Positions 58,049-64,000 of a stretch of 64,000 bases of DNA are shown here, in pieces (the first letter of the stretch is position 1; every line of letters begins with the position of its first letter). The notes beneath the pieces were generated by a model. It worked only from the letters and a program-made list of their open reading frames with translations. It made no database searches and was not told the DNA's origin. Location: positions 744,001-808,000 of the forward strand of contig JAVTVJ010000829.1 in assembly GCA_034509425.1 (NCBI GenBank). The letters are read 5' to 3'. This DNA comes from Eopsaltria australis. Its lineage: Eukaryota > Chordata > Aves > Passeriformes > Petroicidae. The position numbers were made by a program, and so were the translations under genes.

Positions 58049-58770
58049 ACACCCAGTGCTGAATTAATCTGACAAGTATCTGACATATCACTTTAGGTAC
58101 AAAGATTCTGGCTCTCTGCTGTTTTTTTAATATCAAGTTCATGACGCTCACTAGATGAAATTAACCATTTACTTTCAAAGCTGATTCATGGCTGCTCATT
58201 TGAGGCTGAAGACTCAGTTTGCTAAGGAATAATTACCAGGGTAAATTATAAAAAACATTCCAACAGGTCAATCATTTGCTGTACCCAACGTTAAAAACCT
58301 TCAATAACTAAAGGAGTATTTTATAATACAGAGGCCAGCAGAAGAAGTTAAAAGAGGACTGAATGGAATTCCTCTTCCACCTATGCCCACAGACTGTATT
58401 AGTACATTTTTACTTTGTGAGTTACTGCTTGTTTCTGCTGCACTAATTCAAACAGACTATATGAGTACTGCATACATGATTAATCTTGTTCAAATACTGA
58501 AACAATATACAACAGGAAAATAATGTTAGTTTTTAGTGTAATCTATGAAGACAACTACCAGTGTATTTATTGTGTTTTTCATTACTTGTTTGTTTATCAA
58601 GTACCGTTTATCTCATTTTGATGAAGAACAGCACAGTTAAATTGACAAAAGATATTTATTAGATGTGACCAAGTCTGGGAAAAAGAAACCCTTGGTTTCA
58701 GAATATTTTCTGCCACTCCAGATGTTGTTTGTTTTCACAACTATTTGCTACAAAAATACCTTTCTTTTTT

Positions 58771-58792
58771 TACTTCTTTTTTTTTTTTTTTC
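58771..58792. repeat. poly-T tract
   Basis: A nearly pure T run in intron 1 (A-run in the LGR5 sense), with shorter T runs to its left. No attached element was recognised. Confidence 0.8.
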
Positions 58793-59870
58793 CCATTTCC
58801 CCTGAATTATTAATTCATTTTAGAAACTGGGGGCCCAATTTTCTTCTAATTCCCTGTCTATAATATCATCCCTCTTGTTTAAATGAGGCTGTTCCTAGAT
58901 TATGGTTATTTATATGAGAGGAGAAAATGTACAAAAAGCACAGCATGGTTTGTTTATTGACATGCTACACCTCGTCTACAGCAGAAACTAATTCAAAATA
59001 TATCTGAGCTTAAAGAAAGAGTCAAACTATAACCCTAAAGTTATAAAGTGCAAATTTCTAAATTAACTAATATGGGTCACCAGTCAACTGGTCTGAATAC
59101 CTAATCATAAACTATGTACAGCACAGATTAAATGTTACACAAACCAATTTTAAAACTCATCTTCACCAAAATACCCAGGACCACTTCTGCGAGGTTGCCA
59201 AGGGTGAAAATTAATCATGATTAGCCTGATTTCATTCATAACAAGATACAGTGTAAGTAATTTATTTTGTGCATCTTAATTTGCCTCAACTCAATTCCAC
59301 ATCACGAATTTGAAGAATTTAAACCCGAACAGCTTTGAGAACACCTGCTACAAACACATTTCAACAGTGATGGTGCAAGCATGAGCCTCTGGAAATCTGT
59401 GCACAACAGACATACATCCAGGGCAGGAAATACATCTCCTACATTGCACAGTGCAAAGGTCCCCGAGGTACAGATGAGTGAGCTGGGTCCAGAGCTGCAA
59501 GACAAATTACCGTGTTAGGTGCCCTCAGAGAGATTAATTATCCCAGGTATGGCAGGATGATGCTATGACCGCTCCAATTTCACAACACAGGGTCTCTGCA
59601 CAATGCCACTTTGTGTGACATAATGTAGCAGATGTCGTGAATACGTACATTTGGTATTCCCAAAATAGTTACTGCAAAATACCCATACTCTGGGTGAAAT
59701 TCTGGATTGGTAAAGAAGATGGCAAAAATAAAAGTCAGCAAAGGCAAGAGTCCATTCCTTTGGTCTCAACTGTTTTTTTTTTTTGTCAGATGATTTAGCA
59801 GCAAAATTCTGTAAGTTTCTTTGCTACTCTTTTGTCCTGTAAGTTTCCATTTTTCTATGCATTGTTGCTG

Positions 59871-59955
59871 AATCATAGAATCATAGAACTGTTTGGGTTG
59901 GAAAATACCATTAATATTATCATGTCCAATCATTTCAGCAGAGCACTGTCACTTC
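59871..59955 (-). mobile_element. CR1 LINE, short 3' terminal fragment
   Basis: The plus strand reads AATCATAGAATCATAGAACT, then GTTTGGGTTGGAAAATACCA, matching the reversed CR1 terminal repeat and the adjoining tail. Only about 85 bases remain. Confidence 0.82.
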
Positions 59956-60665
59956 TGCTTTTATTACTGTTTAGTTGTACCTTGTGTTGTTGAACAGTAA
60001 TTGAAGAGTTTCAGCAGAGAAAATGATGCTATGCCACATTACACCTACCAGAGTTCTCCTTTGAAGTAATAACTTGATCATTTTCTTGCTGTTTTTTAGC
60101 TGAAATAATTATTCACAGAATCTTCTCTTTATTGCATGGACAACCCAATGGATGTCATATTATCAACACGCTCAGTTTCATTCAATGTTGCTACCAAAAT
60201 AATGTCTTCTGATCTCCCCCCTAATCCAGAACTGCTCATTCCTTGTGAGGATGTTGTTGAATCAGAGATGGCAACTGATTGGTATTTCAAAAAATATCCA
60301 ACAGGGAAAAAAAATCGTTTTTAATCAAAATAATTTCCCTGAATTTGTTCACTACCTTCGTGTTTGTGCCTCCACAAGCCCAAATAAAGAGGAAAAATAC
60401 GTAAGAAAGGTGAATCAGATCTGGTTTATTTCAGTTGGCAGTTTTGGCTTGGACTAATGCAGGTTGATCTTATACCTAGGATGTAAATACTGTAAACATT
60501 CTTCAGATATAGGAAGTTGTGGATTTTTTTTTAATATGCACATCTTCCCTGACAGAGCTTGTTTGCTGAAACACAATAGGCCCCCAGATCTGCCAGCTCC
60601 TGGCTGGCTGACAGCCTCTTCCAACATTTCCTACAGAGCTCAGAGGAATGACAAAGCTGTCAGAT

Positions 60666-60684
60666 CTTTCTTTCTTTCTTTCTT
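60666..60684. repeat. (TTTC)n microsatellite
   Basis: About five TTTC units in intron 1; short and simple. Confidence 0.85.
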
Positions 60685-62630
60685 GGTTGAACACCCAAAT
60701 TTCTGCAACAGTAAGTGCCAAGAAATATGTAGCTTGATTCTTACACAGATAATGCAGTGGAAAACACTGTATTGCTCCATCAGGCAATGATTTCTTTTTT
60801 CTTAAGTAATCAAAATTCACTTTCATCATGAGATATTTTCACATGAACTGGTACAAAACAGTCTTAATATACATAAAAAACCAAGGTCCTTAATCTTACA
60901 CTGACATTACTTTTATGCAATCTCCACACATTTTCTTTACTTGTAACTGTTCAGCTGCCCTTCAGACAGACTACTGAAATACCCAAGCTAGCTTTAAACA
61001 AATCAGGTCAAGGAGCAGGGCTGAGATGTTCTATGTCACCCTACCAAGGAGAAATCTTCAGTAGAGAGACTTCATGTGTTGTATTGGTCTGGCACGTATT
61101 TTTCATGTGCTTATACCAGCATAATCATCCTAAAAAAACCTGCACTCTTTCTAGTATAAAAATGTCTTCTCTTTTGGGAAATTATTTCTTTTTACAACTT
61201 AAATCAATGGGATCACAGCTTTACAATTAATATGTGGGGGAAAAATACTTCAGAACTATTTCTACTGAATTCAGCTGGGCTGGTCAGAGGATAAGCTAAT
61301 ATTTAGTAAGAGTAGATGCAGCCCTCTGATACAGAAAAATGATCCCTGTTTCCTTCCTTTTATTCACAGAGTTTACACAGTCCACTGTTTGGCAACCTCA
61401 TTTTGAGGGCAATGACCCACACTTCTTGTGATTGTTATGATCAGCAGAAAATCTCTTCAAGGCAAGCAATTAAATGCTGCTGTTCAGCCAAATCCACTGC
61501 CCAGTCTCTGATTCAGGCTTCAAATAAGATTTTTGAGTCTTCCTGGAGACAATATTGAACAATACACAAAACATCAGTAGCCAAAACAAACTTTTTCCAA
61601 GTGTAAACTGTTGCTGCTGACTCTATTGCACCTGTGTGCACATGTGCAGTGGTGTGTCCTTATACTGCACCTGTCTGGTCTGCCTATTTTGCTCACAAAA
61701 TGAACTTTCCAAGACCTCTTTTATTTAACTATTCCAAATGTTATAGAAATATTGGAAACAGTCAGTTGCCCTACTATTTACATGTCTTAAAACCTCTAAT
61801 ACAGCAGGTCAATGTCAGCACTAGAACAGTGCCTGGGGGTAAACACCTGGCTTCACTGATGCTGGTAGCAAAACTGCCAGTGACTACTGCCATGGATGGA
61901 AGGCATCATCCCAGGTCTACGAGTTCCTAATGCCAGGTTCTACCCAACAGGCAGTATTCCATGATTGTGGAAATTATGCAGCTGCGCATTGGCTTGCCTG
62001 CACTAGTACATGTAGTACTGATAGGTTCACAGGGAAGCTTCCTACGTATTTTTTCAGCCCTTTTATAATTTCTAAGATCTGTTGGGTTAAAGGCAAGATG
62101 TCATATGGGTCACCAAGGAGTGGAAAGTGTGACATTTTCTGCTGTTACAGCCTTTCTTTGTTTTCTGTTTGGTTGTCATATCCGATCTAACTTTTTTGGT
62201 ACTTTTCACTCCTGTTGTTTTTCCAAAGTGATGAGCTGATTCTGCTCATTTTTGCTTTCTTACCCTCTCTTTCCCATAGCCTTTGCTCAATTCTTCCTTA
62301 ACATGAAGTTCAGGTTTCAGTCAGCCCCATCAGGAAACTAGGATTACCCAGAATAATGTACATTGTGAATGAGTGAAAGACTGAAATGTTAATGTTTAAA
62401 GGCTCAAATAATAGGCCATTTGCAAAAGCAGCGAGGGTTTTGCTGACAGTGTGCAAGGTAACAGCCCAGGTGCAGAGGGTGTGAGCACCAGAGGATGACC
62501 ACCACAAACCAACCTTTGTTCAGCAAGAAGCAGAGATTTGAGCCAGGTAAGGGAAGAGGCTGATAAGCAGCAGACCCTGGTAGGTGGGGTAGTGCTTTTT
62601 ATCATGTCCTCCCTTATACAACTGGTTCAG

Positions 62631-63110
62631 GTGTAAAACTTCCCTCTGGGAGAGATGCTGGGACATTCACATGTAGGTCTGAAGGTATTCATCTCTTCTG
62701 ATGGGGCATAATTAGCTCAACTACTCTAACGAGAGGCAGTTGTCATTAGATAGTTGTCTTGGGTATGATTAACCATCAAAGACCCCCAAAGCACCCCCAG
62801 ACTCATTTCTAAGTCCTTCCACCAGAAGATTGCACATGACCCATAGTGTTGCATCCAACAGTGTAAAATTCCCCCCTGAGGAGGTATCTGGGCATTCCCA
62901 CCTGAACCTCACTGTAGCTTAACCCACTGAACTTTGTGTTTCATGGGCTTCCCCCACCCCTGGCAGATCAATATTGTGACCATCACTTGGATCAGCAGAC
63001 ATCTAAATTGCAACAGTCAAGTTTCATTGCTGGATCCATGGGTGGTAATATCTTTCAACTCTTATCTTTTCTTTCTCTTTCTTTCTCTCTTTCTTCTTCT
63101 AACTTCTTCT
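62631..63110 (+). mobile_element. possible endogenous retrovirus LTR remnant
   Basis: Noncoding, GC-richer sequence with blocks that recall the 3' part of avian ERVL-type LTRs: ACTTTGTGTTTCATGGGCTT, then ACCATCACTTGGATCAGCAG, then GCTGGATCCATGGGTGGTAA, then a CTTT-rich pyrimidine tract (63059-63110). A diverged direct repeat lies inside, 62631-62682 against 62861-62912. No retroviral coding sequence is present. Assignment is from remembered patterns and the limits are uncertain. Confidence 0.4.
63059..63110. repeat. pyrimidine-rich CTTT tract
   Basis: An imperfect CTTT/CTCT run on the plus strand, possibly part of the LTR-like segment to its left. Confidence 0.85.
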
Positions 63111-64000
63111 CAAAATATATCATAAGCTAGACAAAAACATTCCAGTCAATGCCTTGTAAGTGCCTTTGTATGTCTGGATAGGTTAAAGTTGCCTAAGTTT
63201 ATTTAAAATTTGCCAAGTACCTTCTTCTGCCTTAATGTTCTAAAGTTTGCAAGTAAAAATTTGGTACTGAACATCATGAGAATTTTGTTTTCTCCCGTGC
63301 ATCACCCAGAGCGAATCAAACAACATTCCCCTAAACCTGTGGAGAGGATTGGGGTGTAACAAATAGTTCTTTCTATGAAGAAGTTCTTTCTGGGTGAAGA
63401 TGCACCATCGTTTTTTAAGAACTAGAAGGCTTAGACAATCTGGGAGCTCTCCTACAGGCTTCATTTGCTTTGCAATGACCAAGTAGCACAGATGAACACA
63501 ATAACCAAATGCTACATGACAGAGGCACCTTACAACCACCAGTCACCTTGCATGAGACAGGGCCTGCCACACGCTGTTACTGCTGCCCTCCTTCCCCAGG
63601 TGGTGGCAAAACAGATGCTGAAATGAAAATGGTGCAGATAGAAATGAAATATGGGACAGAAGCAAAGTCAAAGCACTCAATAAGCAGAAGCAGGTCTTCT
63701 GCTAAGATGTGTTGTCCTATTTTCCACATTCTGCAGAATCCAGTCAGCCTTCCTTTCCCTTCATGAGGAGTTTGGAGTTGGTGGGATGCACAATGATGTT
63801 CTTCTTCACACCACACACTGGGTATAAAGAGACTATGGCAGCCCACATCCTGGCTTTGTTCTCCTGTCCCATGTGGGGAGTGATGTGAAGATTAGAGATG
63901 AAGGATGCCCCCTCAGTCCTGGCCTTGGCATTTGAATCTCAACTTTCACATACTTGTGACAGACTGGAAGACAGCACCACATGGTTTTACATGCATAAAT

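Larger units (their letters stand above)
51394..64000 (-). other. LGR5 intron 1 (3' part)
   Basis: At least 12,607 bases of intron 1. No stretch encodes the signal peptide or the Cys-rich LRR N-cap expected from exon 1, and there is no CpG-island-like promoter, so both lie beyond the window. It contains CR1 remnants (53703-53865, 59871-59955), a motif cluster near 57.75-58.05 kb, simple repeats, and a possible LTR remnant (about 62630-63110). Confidence 0.8.

Noticed and set aside
60464..60829. Pair of 108-codon frames on opposite strands in intron 1
   Set aside because: Overlapping frames on both strands across a TTTC repeat, without recognisable sequence.
51394..64000. Search for LGR5 exon 1 and promoter in intron 1
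   Set aside because: No signal peptide, no Cys-rich N-cap coding stretch and no CpG-rich region found on the minus strand; concluded to lie beyond the window.

Overview
The window is vertebrate nuclear DNA, almost certainly from a bird. It is AT-rich and intron-dominated. It carries several CR1 (chicken repeat 1) LINE fragments with the avian-type 3' end (short ATTCTATG-like repeats), and one gene whose peptides match vertebrate LGR5 closely. There is no sign of bacterial or plasmid sequence, CRISPR or an operon. A tRNA-Ile-derived element at about 10.5 kb weakly hints at a songbird; the species cannot be named from the sequence.

One gene is present: LGR5 (leucine-rich repeat-containing G-protein-coupled receptor 5, the R-spondin receptor and stem-cell marker). 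It is transcribed right to left on the minus strand. I could place 17 coding exons with GT-AG borders and a continuous frame. These correspond to exons 2-18 of the usual 18-exon gene, from 51393 down to the stop codon at 1653. They total 2,515 coding bases including the stop. Exon 1 (signal peptide and LRR N-cap) and the promoter are not visible and must lie beyond base 64000. Exons 2-15 encode the leucine-rich-repeat ectodomain, nearly all as 72-base (66-72) one-repeat cassettes in phase 2, plus a 216-base three-repeat exon (exon 5) and a 126-base exon (exon 15). Exons 16-17 encode the cysteine-containing hinge. Exon 18 encodes the whole seven-helix domain and C-tail.

Layout from left to right: 1-1652, 3' UTR and perhaps some downstream flank; 1653-2743, exon 18; 4379-6294, exons 17 and 16 with a 0.7-kb CR1 copy between them; 6295-11243, intron 15 with three telomere-type hexamers, a CR1 tail, a tRNA-Ile-like element and a 97-bp tandem duplication; 11244-17832, the dense cluster of exons 15-8; 17833-25271, exons 7-5; 25272-36069, the large intron 4 with a CR1 copy, a GC-rich patch and a decayed ancient LINE-like stretch; 36070-37744, exons 4 and 3; 37745-51321, intron 2; 51322-51393, exon 2; 51394-64000, part of intron 1 with CR1 remnants, a possible LTR remnant and a small cluster of regulatory-type motifs.

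I found no second protein-coding gene and no evidence of a new biological system. The items most worth a second look are the 14-copy AAGAG repeat (CUCUU in the transcript) 167 bases upstream of exon 8, the tRNA-Ile-derived element, and the 97-bp tandem duplication.
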